Numbered from the stretch's first letter, positions 44,593 to 55,265 are shown. The stretch is DNA of 64,000 nucleotides from Streptomyces nojiriensis (GCF_017639205.1 NZ_CP071139.1:992001-1056000); one strand, 5' to 3'. The notes: generated by a model not told the origin, from the letters alone. Numbers and translations are program-made.

Positions 44593-45891
44593 CGGGTGCG
44601 GGCTCGGGGTCGTTCCCTCGGCGGGGGCGGTGGTGTCCTCGGCGAGGAAGTCCACCACCGCGAGGGCGAAGAGCAGGGCGAGGGCGAGGCCCACGACCAC
44701 CCAGCCGGTGGGGTAGGACCACAGGACGTAGACGATGACGGCGATGGCCACCAGGCCCCAGGTGAACCAGGAGCGGTGGCGCCGGATGAACGGGCCGACC
44801 GGGCCGGTGCGCAGACCCAGCCGGTCGGCGGTGGCACGCGTGGCGACGATGCCGGAGTGCCAGATCTGGCGGGCCGCCGTGGCGTACTTGCCGGGGCCGG
44901 AGAGCCAGGCGGCGAGGGCGATCACGATGCCGAGGACCACGACCATGCGGATCGTCGTGCGCAGCAGGCGGATCATCGCGTCGTAGACGGAGCCGGCCGC
45001 GGCCTGGTTGACGGTGTCCGGGAGCGCGTTGAGGTAGACGGTACGGAAGACGGTCAGGCCGAGGCCGAGGACGGCGACGGCGAAGGCCACGGCGAGGGCC
45101 GCGGTGACCAGGATGCGGCGCCGGTGGGCGGAGAGCAGGACGCCCGCGGCGATGAGCAGCACGGCGATGATCGGCAGCCACAGGCCGAGGATCTCCAGGA
45201 GCCGGAAGCCCGTCTTGACCCGGCCGATGTCGTTGGACTGCACGACGGTGAAGTCGGTGTGGATCTCGGGGATCTTGGCCGCGACGCCCATCCCGGCGTC
45301 CACGAGCCGTGTTTTCACCTGTTCGATCACCGGTGCGAGGTCGATGGTCACCGCGTCGTTCTTGATCTGCACCGCGCCGTCGCCGCTGCCGGTCAGGGCT
45401 TTGACGAGCGAGGTGTGGATCGTGCGGTTGGCGTTGGTCCAGATCGTCTCGAACTGGTCCGAGGCGATGACGTCCTGTGCCTTCTCCTTCACGAAGCTGC
45501 TGACCGCGCCCTCCAGCGAGCTGCCGAGCTTGCCCAGGGCCTTCTGGAGCAGCGGCCGTTGGTCGGGGGCCACGTCCTCCAGCAGGGTTTGGAGGTCGAG
45601 GTGCTCCATCAGGGCGGCGGTGACGCGGTTCGCGGCGGCCGCCTGGACATCCGGGTCGGAGGCCAGCGGGGCGACCGTGGCGACGTAGCGGTCCGTGTTC
45701 CCGACGATGCTGGACGTCCAGGACGCGACGATGCCCAGCGGAGCCAGCACACAGCCGATGATGATCAGGAGGGCGGACAGCAGCGACTTCATCCGGTGCT
45801 TCGGTGGAGTCCGCTGCGCGGCTTCCGATTCCAGGGCGGCGACCCTGGCCCGCAGTGCCGCGAGTTCGCCCGCGCTCTCGTCACCCTGCAT
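44587..45891 (-). CDS. Actinobacterial membrane protein of unknown function
   Basis: 434 residues, AGGAGGT six bases before the ATG. A short N-terminal coiled-coil-like stretch, one membrane helix (LLSALLIIIGCVLAPLGIVASW), a ~170-residue extracytoplasmic helical domain starting SIVGNTDRYVATVAPLA, then about five further membrane helices. The VGNTDRYVATVAPLASDPDVQ block is shared by a family common in Streptomyces but without assigned function. Confidence 0.75.
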   Translation of the reverse strand: MQGDESAGELAALRARVAALESEAAQRTPPKHRMKSLLSALLIIIGCVLAPLGIVASWTSSIVGNTDRYVATVAPLASDPDVQAAAANRVTAALMEHLDLQTLLEDVAPDQRPLLQKALGKLGSSLEGAVSSFVKEKAQDVIASDQFETIWTNANRTIHTSLVKALTGSGDGAVQIKNDAVTIDLAPVIEQVKTRLVDAGMGVAAKIPEIHTDFTVVQSNDIGRVKTGFRLLEILGLWLPIIAVLLIAAGVLLSAHRRRILVTAALAVAFAVAVLGLGLTVFRTVYLNALPDTVNQAAAGSVYDAMIRLLRTTIRMVVVLGIVIALAAWLSGPGKYATAARQIWHSGIVATRATADRLGLRTGPVGPFIRRHRSWFTWGLVAIAVIVYVLWSYPTGWVVVGLALALLFALAVVDFLAEDTTAPAEGTTPSPHPS

Positions 45892-45993
45892 GGCTGACCT
45901 CCTACGGGGTCGGGAGCCGTGGATCCCGGAGGATCGGTGGATGGCGCTGTACCCGCGCCGGAGCAGGCGGTGGCGGCTCCCCTTTGACCCACA

Positions 45994-46019
45994 GCCTGCC
46001 CCGGCGCGCCGGGGCAGGC
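45994..46019. promoter_or_regulatory. Perfect 26-bp palindrome without spacer
   Basis: Arms GCCTGCCCCGGCG and CGCCGGGGCAGGC meet directly, about 100 bases upstream of the membrane-protein start at 45891. Candidate operator, or a hairpin in a leader. The rest of 45892-46160 shows no gene. Confidence 0.5.
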
Positions 46020-46167
46020 ATCCGCAGTTCGGCCGTACGAATGAACGCGGGGGCGGCGCGGCACGGCGAGGGGTCCGGCGGAGGTGAACGGCCAGGGGCG
46101 CGCGGTGCGCTGCCACTCGGCGGAGGGGGGACGTCCGTACGGAGCGGACGATCAAGAGAAGACGATC

Positions 46168-46199
46168 AGTGGAAAGGGGAGTACCCACTCCTTTCCACT
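46168..46199. promoter_or_regulatory. Inverted repeat upstream of the helR promoter
   Basis: AGTGGAAAGG and CCTTTCCACT are perfect 10-base arms around 12 bases, immediately before the TATAAC -10-like box of helR. Candidate operator, or a terminator insulating helR. Confidence 0.5.
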
Positions 46200-46206
46200 C
46201 TCAAGT

Positions 46207-46239
46207 TATAACGCACAGGGGGGCTTGCGGCAAGGCCCC
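46207..46239 (+). promoter_or_regulatory. helR promoter and rifamycin-associated element (RAE)
   Basis: TATAAC at 46207-46212 is a good -10, followed by GGGGCTTGCGGCAAGGCCCC at 46220-46239. This matches the published 19-bp-class inverted repeat (RAE) that drives rifamycin-inducible expression of helR and of rifamycin-inactivating genes in actinobacteria. Confidence 0.9.
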
Positions 46240-46373
46240 ACTCGTACCGCAGAATCGCTCCTCGAAGCCAGGACCTGCGAAAACGGGAGATCCCCATAGT
46301 GCGTGCGCTGTTGTCGGTTGACGGGTCGTTCGATGAGTTCGCGGATGTACCACCGCAGATCGGAGCTGCTGAC

Positions 46374-48545
46374 ATGACCTCCCTGACCACCAGTGCGTTC
46401 GACCTTCCCGCCCGCCTCTCCCCCAAGGCCGACCCGGCACTGATCGGCGGCGACGAGAAGCACTTCGCGGCCGTCGCGCGGAGCCTCGAGCAGACGATCG
46501 CCGAGCTCTCCGACCGTCTGGAGGCGTTGCGCCGGGCCCCCGGCGGCCTGGGCCGGGAGGCGATGGACCGGGACGTGGAGATCCATCGGCTGACGGGTCG
46601 TCTGCGGACGCTGCGGCGCTTCGGGTTGGACCTGTGCCTCGGGCGGATGGTCGCCGAGGACGACCCCGAGCCCGTGTACATCGGGCGGCTCGGCCTCACC
46701 GACGGCGCGGGGGGCCGGCTGCTGATCGACTGGCGCTCGCCCGCGGCCGAGCCGTTCTTCGCCGCGACCCACGCCAGCCCGATGGGCCTGGCGAGCCGCC
46801 GCAGGTACCGCTGGGCCCGCGGCCGGATCGGCGACTACTGGGACGAGGTGTTCACCGCCGACGGGTTCGAGGGGCACGCAGCACTCGACGACCAGTCTGC
46901 CTTCATCGCCGGACTGGGCGGCAGCCGGTCGCCGCGGATGCGGGACGTCCTCGCCACCATCCAGTCCGACCAGGACGCCGTCATCCGCGCCGGATCGCGC
47001 GGCGCCCTCGTCGTCGACGGCGGTCCGGGCACGGGCAAGACCGTCGTGGCGCTGCACCGCTCCGCCCATCTCCTCTACTCCGACCCCCGGCTCGGGCACC
47101 GTCGGGGCGGCGTGCTGTTCGTCGGTCCGCACCAGCCCTACCTGGCCTACGTCGCCGATGTGCTGCCCAGCCTCGGCGAGGAGGGCGTGCAGACCTGCAC
47201 GGTGCGGGACCTCGTCGCCGAGGGGGCCGCGGCCGAGGCCGAGGCCGACCCGCGGGTGGCGTCCCTGAAGTCGTCCGCGGACATGGTGAAGGCGATCGAG
47301 AAGGCCGTGCGGATCTACGAGGAGCCGCCCACCGAGGGGATGACGGTCACGACCCCCTGGTCCGACGTCTGGCTGAGCCCGGACGACTGGGCCGAGGCGT
47401 TCGAGGCGGCCGCGGGCACCGCGCACAACGAGGCGCGCGAGCAGATCTGGGAAGAGCTGGTGACGATCCTGCTCGAGAAGTTCGACGACGAGGACCTCTC
47501 GCCCGAGGTGTTCGGCAGATCGCTGCGGTACGACGAGGAGCTGGTCGCGGCGCTCGACCGCGCGTGGCCGACGATCGATGCGGCCGACCTCGTCGGGGAT
47601 CTGTGGTCGGTACCGTCCTACCTGCGGATGTGCGCCCCGTGGCTCAGCCGCGAGGACGTGGCGGCGTTGCAGCGCGCGGACGCCCAGGCCTGGACGGTGT
47701 CCGACCTGCCGCTCCTGGACGCGGCGCGGCAGCGGCTCGGCGACCCGGAGTCGGCACGACGGCTGCGGCGGCGGGGCGCCGCGGTCGCGGCCGAACGTGA
47801 GCGCATGGCCGGGGTGATCGACGACCTGCTCGCGGCCGATGACGACGGCGAGGGCGCGGTGACGATGCTGCGCGGCAAGGACCTGCAGGACAGCCTGGTC
47901 GACGAGGGCGCGCTGCCCGGGGCCGACCCGGACCTGCTCGCCGGACCGTTCGCGCACGTCGTCGTGGACGAGGCTCAGGAACTCACCGACGCGGAGTGGC
48001 AGATGCTGCTGCTGCGCTGCCCGTCCCGGAGCTTCACCATCGTCGGGGACCGGGCCCAGGCCCGGCAGGGGTTCACGGAGTCGTGGCGGGAGCGGCTGGA
48101 GCGGATCGGGTTCGACCGGATCGAGGTGGCCTCCCTGAGCATCAACTACCGGACGCCCGAGGAGGTCATGGCGGTGGCGGAGCCGGCCATCCGGGAAGCG
48201 CTCCCGGACGCCAACGTGCCGGCCTCGGTCCGCAGCAGCGGCATTCCCGTGGTGTACGGCTCCGTCGCGGATCTGGACCCGGTCCTCGACGGCTGGCTGG
48301 ACGAGCACGCCGACGGGGTCGCCTGCGTCATCGGCGCCGAGGGCACCGAGGCAGGAGCGGCTGGCGCCTTCCGGGAGACCTCCCGGGTCCGGACGCTGAC
48401 CCCCGGGCTGTCGAAGGGGCTGGAGTTCGACCTCGTCGTCCTCGTCGACCCGCAGACCTTCGGCACGGGGATCGAAGGAGCCGTCGACCGCTACGTCGCC
48501 ATGACCCGGGCGACGCAGCGGCTCGTCATCCTCACGAGTTCCTGA
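46374..48545 (+). CDS. helR: RNA polymerase recycling motor ATPase HelR
   Basis: 723 residues from ATG 46374 (GGAG upstream); a GTG at 46299 would add 25 residues. UvrD/Rep-like SF1 fold without DNA-helicase accessory domains: an N-terminal coiled coil, VYIGRLGLTD and LLIDWRSPAAEPFFAATHA (HelD-family blocks), Walker A GGPGTGKT (K222), Walker B VVVDEAQELTD, and motif VI YVAMTRATQRL. HelR displaces rifamycin from stalled RNA polymerase and gives tolerance. The RAE in its promoter supports the assignment. Confidence 0.93.
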   Translation: MTSLTTSAFDLPARLSPKADPALIGGDEKHFAAVARSLEQTIAELSDRLEALRRAPGGLGREAMDRDVEIHRLTGRLRTLRRFGLDLCLGRMVAEDDPEPVYIGRLGLTDGAGGRLLIDWRSPAAEPFFAATHASPMGLASRRRYRWARGRIGDYWDEVFTADGFEGHAALDDQSAFIAGLGGSRSPRMRDVLATIQSDQDAVIRAGSRGALVVDGGPGTGKTVVALHRSAHLLYSDPRLGHRRGGVLFVGPHQPYLAYVADVLPSLGEEGVQTCTVRDLVAEGAAAEAEADPRVASLKSSADMVKAIEKAVRIYEEPPTEGMTVTTPWSDVWLSPDDWAEAFEAAAGTAHNEAREQIWEELVTILLEKFDDEDLSPEVFGRSLRYDEELVAALDRAWPTIDAADLVGDLWSVPSYLRMCAPWLSREDVAALQRADAQAWTVSDLPLLDAARQRLGDPESARRLRRRGAAVAAERERMAGVIDDLLAADDDGEGAVTMLRGKDLQDSLVDEGALPGADPDLLAGPFAHVVVDEAQELTDAEWQMLLLRCPSRSFTIVGDRAQARQGFTESWRERLERIGFDRIEVASLSINYRTPEEVMAVAEPAIREALPDANVPASVRSSGIPVVYGSVADLDPVLDGWLDEHADGVACVIGAEGTEAGAAGAFRETSRVRTLTPGLSKGLEFDLVVLVDPQTFGTGIEGAVDRYVAMTRATQRLVILTSS

Positions 48546-49488
48546 CCCGGTCGTACGACAGCCGCGGGCCGCCCCCGGCGCCCGGCCGGGCGGACCCGCG
48601 CCGCCGCCGGAGCGCCGGGGCCGCCAGGATCAGGAGGACGGCGGCGCCGTACGCGGTCGCGCTCAGCGCCGGCCGGTGGCCGAAGACCGGTGCGAGGAGG
48701 TAGACGGCCGCGCCCGCGAGGGCGATGCCGAGCCACTCCCAGCGTCCGTCCAGGGCCGCGAGGGCGACCAGGAGGAGGGCGTACCAGGAATAGCCGGGGG
48801 TGAGGAGCACGAAGGCCCACCCGGTGACCAGGAGGGCTCCGCTCCACGGGCGCCGGGGGTCGCCGCGCCGCATCACGTACAGGGACACTGCCGCCATGGC
48901 GACGAGGAGCACCGGGAACGTCCAGCTGTCGGGCAGGACGAGGCGGAGCAGGGCGTAGCGGGAGCCGGCGGAGGGGTCGTCGTAGCCCTCCTCGTCCACG
49001 TAGCCGCCGAGGTAGCCGAGGACGGAGTCGTGCGAGAGCAGGACGTAGGGCAGGTAGGCCAGCAGGGTGAAGGCAGCGGCGGGGACCAGGACGGCGGCCG
49101 CGTCGCGGACGCGGCGCACCCCGGACAGCGCGCCGGGCAGGACGACGGCGGGCATGAGTTTGGTGGCGACGGCGGCGCCGAGGACCAGGCCTCCCGCCGC
49201 CCGGCGGCGCAGCCCGCGCTCCGCGACGAGACCGAGGCCGGTCACGGCGAGCAGCACTCCCAGGACGTCCACGTGCGCGTTGTTCACGGCTTCGATCGGT
49301 ACGGCGGGACACCAGGCCCAGTACGCGGCCCGGCGCGGGTCCTGGCCCCGGCGGCGCAGGATCAGCAGCAGCGCGCCCGTCACGCCGAGGGAGAGGAGGC
49401 CGGCGCCGGTCTGGAGCGGCTTGTGCCGGGCTCCGGGCGGGGAGGGCCGGTCGACCGCCAGGAAGTACGCCTCGGCGACGGGCGGGTG
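48532..49488 (-). pseudogene. GT87 (DUF2029) mannosyltransferase-like protein, 5'-truncated
   Basis: About 318 codons of a multi-spanning polyprenol-phosphate-mannose-dependent transferase: PPVAEAYFLAV, AAYWAWCPAVPIEAVNNAHVDVLG, GAAVATKLMPAVVLPGAL and LTPGYSWYALLLVALA. The N-terminal membrane region with the catalytic Asp (~100-150 residues or more) is absent: at 49.49 kb the frame runs into the 5'-truncated oxidoreductase on the other strand. Not expected to be active. Confidence 0.75.
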
Positions 49489-50259
49489 TTCACCGGGCTG
49501 CTGAACACCTTCCAGTGGTACCCCTGGCCGTTCTCGTTCGTGCCCGTGCACTACGCCGTCGCCTGGCTCCTGCTGGGATCGCTGCTGCTGCACGTCGCCG
49601 TTCAATGGCCGCGGATCCGCGACCACTTCACCCGCCGCTCCCCCGGCACCCTGGCGCTGCCCGAGGCCGACGGGCCGGACCGGCGGCAGCTGCTGGCGGC
49701 CGTCGCGGCGGGGGTCGGCGCGGTCACGCTGACCACGGTCGGGCAGTCCGTCACCGCGCTCGGTCCGCTGGACCTGTTCGCTCCGCGCAGTCCGGCGTAC
49801 GGTCCGCAGGGGCTGCCGGTGAACCGTACGGCCGCCGCGGCGCGCGTCACGCGGGCCTCGCTGGCCGACTGGCGGCTGACCCTGGCCGGGCCGCGGCCTG
49901 CCGTCCTCACCCTGGCGGAGCTGCGCGCGCTCCCGCAGCACGAGGTGACCCTGCCCATCGCCTGTGTGGAGGGCTGGAGCAAGTCCGCCCGGTGGACGGG
50001 GGTGCGGGTACGGGACCTGCTGGAGCGGGCCGGAGGGGGACCGGACGCACGCTGCCGGGTGGTGTCGCTGGAAGTGGCGGGTGCGTACCGGGTGATGGAG
50101 ATGGGCCGCCTGTACGCGCAGGACCCGCTCACCCTGCTGGCGCTGCGCCTGAACGGCGAGGTGCTGTCCCTGGACCACGGCTACCCGGCGCGGATCATCG
50201 CCCCGAACCGGCCGGGCGTGCTCCAGACCAAATGGGTCGGCCGGCTGGGGGTGGCGTGA
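49486..50259 (+). pseudogene. Molybdopterin-dependent oxidoreductase, 5'-truncated
   Basis: About 257 codons. Begins in mid-protein at VFTGLLNTFQWYPWPFSFVPVHYAVAW, part of a cytochrome b561-like membrane region, followed by a helix, the linker DRRQLLAAVAAGVGA, and a sulfite-oxidase-like molybdopterin domain with the Cys ligand in IACVEGWSKSARWTGV. Three or so N-terminal helices that normally precede this region are missing. A GTG at 49486 could start translation but has no ribosome binding site. Its stop overlaps the next start (TGATG). Confidence 0.75.
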
Positions 50260-50675
50260 TGGGCTTCCGGTACGCGGTCGGCGGCTTCGGCCTGGCCGTC
50301 ATGGCCTTCGGCGGTTTCCTGCTGGTGCGGGAGCCGGAGCCGTGGCGGATCGCCCTGTGGCTCGCGGGCGGGGTCCTCGTGCACGACGGGCTGATCGCCC
50401 CGCTGGTCATCGCGGTCGGGGCGCTGTGCGCGGCGGCGGGCCTGCGCCTGCGCGGGGTCCCGCGCGCCGCACTGGTCGTCGCGGGGTGCCTGACGGTGAT
50501 CGCCCTGCCGCCGCTCCTGCGCCCCGGTGGCGTGGCCAACGCGTCGGTGCTGCCGTTGGACTATCCGCGGAACTGGCTGCTGGCGATGGCCTCGATCGGC
50601 GTGCTCGCGTACGCGGGAGCGCGCGCGTGGGCGCGGGCGCGGACGCGGCGGCGACGCGCGGCCCTGCGGCGCTGA
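50259..50675 (+). CDS. Small membrane protein downstream of the oxidoreductase
   Basis: 138 residues, about four membrane segments (YAVGGFGLAVMAFGGFLLV, VLVHDGLIAPLVIAVGAL, and two more) and an Arg-rich tail. Translationally coupled to the truncated oxidoreductase, a pairing common in Streptomyces. Followed by a strong terminator. Function unknown. Confidence 0.75.
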   Translation: MGFRYAVGGFGLAVMAFGGFLLVREPEPWRIALWLAGGVLVHDGLIAPLVIAVGALCAAAGLRLRGVPRAALVVAGCLTVIALPPLLRPGGVANASVLPLDYPRNWLLAMASIGVLAYAGARAWARARTRRRRAALRR

Positions 50676-50683
50676 CGGGAAGC

Positions 50684-50734
50684 ACGACGGAGGGGGAGTC
50701 GACGCCGGTGCGGCATCGGCTCCCCCTCCGTCGT
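50684..50734. terminator. Bidirectional hairpin terminator, 15-bp stem
   Basis: ACGACGGAGGGGGAG and CTCCCCCTCCGTCGT pair perfectly around 21 bases, between convergent genes ending at 50675 and 50744. Confidence 0.85.
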
Positions 50735-50743
50735 CCTGCCCTG

Positions 50744-51400
50744 TCAGCGCCGCAGGTCCACGAAGCTGCGGCCCGCGGCCTGCCACGTGGCGGACCGGGT
50801 CCAGCCGGCGTCCGCGGCTTCGCCGCGCAGGGCGCGGGCGCCGAGCCGGGCCCACCAGAAGGGCGCCCCGTGGCCGCCGCGGCCGTCGTCGACGTGGACC
50901 TCTACGCGCTCGTCGACGTCGGCGGTGGTCACCTCGACCAGCAAGGAGCCGTCCGGTGCGGCGAGTTGGGCGGCGCGGCGGAGCAGGGCGGCCGGGTCCC
51001 CGCCGATGCCGATGTTGCCGTCGATGAGCAGGACGGTGCCCCAGCGTCCCTCGCCGGGCAGCGGATCGAAGACCGACCGGCACAGGGCGCTGCCGCCGGC
51101 CCGCGTCGTACGGGCCACGGCCTCGGGGGTGACGTCCACGCCCAGCGCCCGGTGCCCGCGTGCGGCCAGGGTGGCGACGAGGCGCCCTGGGCCGCAGCCG
51201 ATGTCCAGGACGGGCCCCGTGCAGCGGGCGAGGACGCCTTCGTCCGCCTCGTCCGGTTCGGCGCACCACCGCTCCACGTCCAGCGGCAGCAGCCAGCCGT
51301 CCGAGCGCCGCAGGTAGAGGGGGCCCTGGCCGGCGCGCAGCGCGTCGGCGTAGGGGTCGGCCCGCCAGGCGAGGGCGGGTTCGGTGAGCTGGGCGGTCAT
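50744..51400 (-). CDS. Class I SAM-dependent methyltransferase
   Basis: 218 residues. SAM motif I is GPVLDIGCGPGRLVATLAARGHRALGVDVTP; motif II/III around GTVLLIDGNIGIGGDP. The start overlaps the upstream stop (ATGA). Third gene of the GT2-DUF2064-methyltransferase operon, which in Streptomyces usually neighbours the molybdopterin oxidoreductase and GT87 genes, as here. Substrate unknown. Confidence 0.85.
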   Translation of the reverse strand: MTAQLTEPALAWRADPYADALRAGQGPLYLRRSDGWLLPLDVERWCAEPDEADEGVLARCTGPVLDIGCGPGRLVATLAARGHRALGVDVTPEAVARTTRAGGSALCRSVFDPLPGEGRWGTVLLIDGNIGIGGDPAALLRRAAQLAAPDGSLLVEVTTADVDERVEVHVDDGRGGHGAPFWWARLGARALRGEAADAGWTRSATWQAAGRSFVDLRR

Positions 51401-52017
51401 CGGGTCACCGTGCGGAGGCCGGAGTGCAGGGCGGCGAAGCGGGTACCGGGCACGGCGGCGGCGACCCGCGCCGCGTCGGCCGGGGTGTCCACGTCGCACA
51501 GCTCGGGCAGGTCCCGTACGGCCCGCCCGGAGGCGGTCAGCCGCGCGCGCTGCAGCTCGCCCGTGGTCGGCAGGGACATCGGGACGCCGAGGAGCAGGGC
51601 CGGGTCGGGCTCGGCCAGGCCGAGCGCCCAGAACCCGCCGTCGTCGGCGGGGCCGAACCAGGCGTCCGCCTCGCCGAAGTCGAGGCCGCGGGCGAGGAGG
51701 TCCGGGGTGACCTGCGGGGTGTCCATGCCGATCAGCAGGGCCGGTCCGGCGGCCCGGGCGAAGGCCGCGGCCAGGCGCGCGTCGAGCCCGCCGGCGCACT
51801 GCGGCACGACCTCGATGCCGTGGGGCAGCCAGGGCCCGGGCGCTCCGTCGAGTACGAGTACGCGCCGCCGGGCCGGGGTGTCGAGTACGGCGGCCAGGGT
51901 GTCCTGGAGCGCGGCGCGCGCCAGCCCGGCGGCCTGCTCGGGGGTGAAGTGCGGGGTGAGGCGGGTCTTGACCCGGCCGGCGACGGGGGCCTTGGCGATG
52001 ACGAGGAGGGTGCTCAT
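51397..52017 (-). CDS. DUF2064 (TIGR04282-type) nucleotidyltransferase-like protein
   Basis: 206 residues. LLVIAKAPVAGRVKTRLTP is the nucleotide-binding start shared with CofC/GT-A-like enzymes; LLIGMDTPQVTPDLL and WFGPADDGGFWALGL follow. The family probably activates or transfers a phospho-sugar-like group, but no reaction is established. Start and stop overlap both neighbours by four bases, so translation of the three genes is coupled. Confidence 0.85.
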   Translation of the reverse strand: MSTLLVIAKAPVAGRVKTRLTPHFTPEQAAGLARAALQDTLAAVLDTPARRRVLVLDGAPGPWLPHGIEVVPQCAGGLDARLAAAFARAAGPALLIGMDTPQVTPDLLARGLDFGEADAWFGPADDGGFWALGLAEPDPALLLGVPMSLPTTGELQRARLTASGRAVRDLPELCDVDTPADAARVAAAVPGTRFAALHSGLRTVTR

Positions 52018-52730
52018 GCGGAAGCCCCCTCGGTGGGCGCGGACCGGATGCCCGGGGGCTCGGCGAGCACCTTGCGCATGTCCCGCACCGCCTGCCAGGT
52101 GCCCCGCCAGGTGCCGGTGACCTTGGACTTCCCGGAGCGGGGCAGGTACGGGACGTCGGTTTCGGCGACGCGCCAGCCGGCGTCGGCGGCCCGTACGACC
52201 ATCTGGAGCGGGTAGCCGCTGCGCCGGTCGGTCAGTTCCAGGCCGAGCAGCGCCTCGCGGCGCGCGACCCGCATCGGTCCGAGGTCGTGCAGTCGCAGTC
52301 CGGTGCGGCGGCGCAGCATCCGCGCCAGCGCGAGGTTCCCGGCACGGGCGTGCAGGGGCCAGGCGCCCCGCCCCTGGGGGCGGCGGCGGCCGAGCAGCAG
52401 GTCGGCCTCGCCCGCGGCGACGCCCGCGGCCATGGCGGCGAGCAGCCCGGGGTCCATGGAGGCGTCGCAGTCGCAGAAGCAGACCAGGTCGGCGCGGGCC
52501 GCGAGGAGCCCGGCGTGGCAGGCGGCGCCGAAACCGCGCCGGCTCTCGTGCACGACGGTGGCGCCCAGGCTCCGGGCGATGTCCGCCGAGCCGTCGGTCG
52601 AACCGTTGTCGACGACGATGGCGCGCCATCCGGCCGGCACGCGCGCCAGCACCCAGGGAAGCGCCTGCGCCCCGTCGAGGCACGGCAGTACGAGGTCCGC
52701 GCGGGGCGGAGCACAAGCTGATGAAGTCAC
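52014..52730 (-). CDS. GT2-family glycosyltransferase
   Basis: About 238 residues. GT-A fold with VVDNGSTDGSADIA, FGAACHAGLLAARADLVCFCDCDASMDP (DxD-like CDCD), and LGRRRPQGRGAWPLHARAGN. It resembles polyprenol-phosphate sugar transferases (dolichol-P-mannose synthase-like) without membrane helices. Start uncertain: GTG 52730 has its GGAGG immediately adjacent, and GTG 52739 has none. First gene of the operon with DUF2064 and methyltransferase. Confidence 0.8.
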   Translation of the reverse strand: MTSSACAPPRADLVLPCLDGAQALPWVLARVPAGWRAIVVDNGSTDGSADIARSLGATVVHESRRGFGAACHAGLLAARADLVCFCDCDASMDPGLLAAMAAGVAAGEADLLLGRRRPQGRGAWPLHARAGNLALARMLRRRTGLRLHDLGPMRVARREALLGLELTDRRSGYPLQMVVRAADAGWRVAETDVPYLPRSGKSKVTGTWRGTWQAVRDMRKVLAEPPGIRSAPTEGASA

Positions 52731-52854
52731 CCTCCACACCGTAGGAATCAGGACCGTGGAAAAGGGGCCCGCAGACCTTACGAAACGCGGACGCCGTCCC
52801 GCGGGAGGGGGGTCCGCGCCACACAGGGGGCGGGGCGGGTGACAGCCTGGGGGC

Positions 52855-53752
<898 letters not shown>

Positions 53753-53760
<8 letters not shown>

Positions 53761-54865
53761 CTTCCTGCTGATCGCCCTGTACGCGCTCCTCGGCGCGGGC
53801 GCCGCCGGGCTGCTCGGGGCCGTGGCGCTGCGGATACTGCGCCGCCGCAGCGTCGCCGTCTCCCTCACGATCGTCGCCGCGGTCGCCGTGACCGCGATGC
53901 TCGCCGGAACGCTGACCGTGGCCTGGGCGATGTTCCTGTCCTCCCACGACCTGGCCGTCGTGACCACGGTCGTCGCGACGGCCGCGGCCGTATCGATGGC
54001 CACCGCGCTGCTGCTGGGCCGCCAGGTGGTCCGGCGCTGCCGGGAACTCGTCGGCGCGGCCCGGGTCTTCGGGCAGGAGGGTACGTTCGTGGCACCGGCC
54101 GTGCCCGCGCCCGCCGAGTTCACGGCGCTGAGCCGCGAGCTGGCCCTCACCAGCGAACGGCTGGCCGCCTCCCGCGAGCGCGAGCGGGCCCTGGAGGCCT
54201 CGCGGCGCGAGCTCGTGGCCTGGATCTCGCACGATCTGCGCACCCCGCTGGCCGGGCTGCGCGCCATGTCGGAGGCGCTGGAGGACGGTATGGCGGCCGA
54301 TCCCGCCCGCTACCACCGGCAGATCCGGACCGAGGTCGACCGCCTCAACTCCATGGTCGGCGACCTCTTCGAGCTCTCCCGCATCCACGCGGGCGCGCTG
54401 TCCCTCACCCTGACCCGGATGTCCCTCCACGACCTGGTGGGCGACGCCCTGGCCGGCACCGACGCGCTCGCGCGCGAGCACGGCGTACGGCTGGTCGGCG
54501 AGGGCGTCGCCTCACTTCCGGTGGAGGTGGACGGCAAGGAGATGACCCGGGTGCTGTCCAACCTCCTGGTCAACGCCATCCGCCACACGCCGGCCGACGG
54601 GACGGTCGCGATCGCCGCCGAACGCCGCGAGGACTCCGTGGTGCTCTCGGTCACCGACGCCTGCGGAGGCATCCCCGAGGAGGACCTCCCGCGCGTCTTC
54701 GACACGGGATGGCGCGGCACCCCGGCCCGTACCCCGCCGTCGGGCGCGGGCCTGGGCCTCGCGATCGTCCGGGGCATCGTCGAGGCCCACGCGGGCCACG
54801 CGAACGTCCACAACGTCTCCGGCGGCTGCCGCTTCGAACTGACCCTGCCGGCCCCGGCCGGCTAG
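53753..54865 (+). CDS. Sensor histidine kinase
   Basis: 370 residues. Two or three N-terminal membrane helices with almost no extracytoplasmic loop, then a linker coiled coil, H-box WISHDLRTPLAGL, N-box NLLVNAIRHTP, G1 DACGGIP and G2 GAGLGLAIVRGI. Lacking an external sensor domain, it probably senses within the membrane. Overlaps the regulator stop by eight bases. Its TAG stop lies in CTAG, where an IS5-like remnant begins. Confidence 0.9.
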
Positions 54866-55080
54866 GTTCTGTTCCCAGATGTCATCGACAGCCCATCTGA
54901 CCAGCCATGTGTGAGCGGTCCGGAACGGGCTGAGCCGGCCTGGCAGGTCCCGCCGGGGCGAGTTGGTGCGGTACTTCCAGGCGTTGGCCTCAAGGGTGCG
55001 GCGGTGATCGGCCCACCGTCGTCCACGGACCGGATCGGCGGGCACCGGCGGCTCGATCCGGCGGAATGACGATCTGGGTC
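54866..55080 (-). mobile_element. IS5-family transposase N-terminal remnant
   Basis: Reads PADPVRGRRWADHRRTLEANAWKYRTNSPRRDLPGRLSPFRTAH, the N-terminal (DUF4096-like) region of Streptomyces IS5-family transposases, then stops at GGTTCTGTT, which resembles an IS5-type terminal repeat, immediately after the kinase CTAG. No DDE part remains. The rest of 55081-55265 shows no gene. Confidence 0.75.
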
Positions 55081-55265
55081 GGCACGACGGGCGAGAACCG
55101 CCCCACGGAAGCCCTATCGCATCCCAGGTTCCCTTCGGGGAGGCACTGACCTCGGTTCACCCCTGCGACCGCACGACACAGCAGCGGGTAGCAGGCGCCT
55201 CCTCCCGACCACGTGCGGACCTCCCGACCTGGGGAGATGTGCAGGGCCCCTGTTATCGTGCGCCG

